A stretch of 5,898 bases of DNA from Chthoniobacterales bacterium (GTDB taxonomy: Bacteria; Verrucomicrobiota; Verrucomicrobiia; Chthoniobacterales; UBA10450). This document shows, one piece after another, positions 5,856-5,898 of this stretch (position 1 is the first letter of the stretch; every line of letters begins with the position of its first letter). The translations under genes were made by a program, and so were the position numbers. The stretch covers positions 1 to 5,898 of the forward strand of contig JACCXA010000260.1 of assembly GCA_013697365.1 (NCBI GenBank). The letters are read 5' to 3'. The notes beneath the pieces are model-generated. The model had not been told where the DNA came from. It saw only the letters and a list, made by a program, of their open reading frames with translations, and did no database searches.

Positions 5856-5898
5856 TCGCAGATTTTGTTGTTCGGCGCGGAGTTTACGCAGGTATACG
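5856..5898 (+). pseudogene. Partial second copy of the BrkB C-terminal coding segment, cut by the window end
   Basis: Read from 5856, the sequence encodes SQILLFGAEFTQVY, identical to BrkB residues 273-286 (5594-5635). Over those 42 bases eight differ, and every difference is synonymous. Upstream of 5856 the similarity falls away. The preceding bases back to 5843 resemble the IYYS codons only if a one-base indel is allowed, so no intact reading frame joins it to a longer BrkB copy within the window. It begins 13 bases after the palindrome at 5740-5842. It may be the remnant of a tandem paralogue, the edge of a real gene broken by the palindrome, or a contig-end artefact from a related strain. 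Confidence 0.55.

Overview
The window is a GC-rich bacterial stretch of tightly packed genes. I infer a soil-type Verrucomicrobium (Chthoniobacterales-like, for example the Udaeobacter group). The basis is the gene content, the scarcity of clear Shine-Dalgarno sites, and long foldback repeats built on a GGCG(A/G)GACG(C/T)CCG theme that I associate with those genomes. No 16S or other marker gene is present, so the taxon is a guess.

Layout: (1) 1-1683 (+) is a sodium:solute symporter that lacks its first residues at the window edge. (2) 1685-1787 is a 103-bp imperfect palindrome. (3) 1811-4454 (+) is a three-gene bacillithiol cluster: a compact BshC-like protein, the BshB1 deacetylase and the BshA glycosyltransferase. 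Its first junction overlaps by 17 bp; at the second, stop and start touch in the same frame. (4) 4451-4681 (-) is a 76-residue three-helix membrane protein, convergent with bshA and overlapping it by 4 bp. (5) 4778-5743 (+) is a YihY/BrkB-family membrane protein, divergent from the small gene. (6) 5740-5842 is a second 103-bp palindrome, of different sequence, that supplies the BrkB stop codon. (7) 5856-5898 is a fragment at the window edge that re-encodes 14 residues of BrkB with synonymous changes only.

How the genes work together: BshA would join GlcNAc from UDP-GlcNAc to L-malate, BshB would deacetylate the product, and BshC would add cysteine to give bacillithiol, a low-molecular-weight thiol used in redox buffering and detoxification. 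The first two enzymes carry their expected motifs. The third has only the catalytic-core signatures and is about half the usual length, which is the most interesting biochemical point here. The symporter, the small membrane protein and BrkB show no functional link to the thiol pathway.

The most unusual structures are the two palindromes and the repeated BrkB segment at the right edge. The latter could be a decayed paralogue or an assembly chimera. I found no tRNA, rRNA, CRISPR array, transposase or prophage gene.
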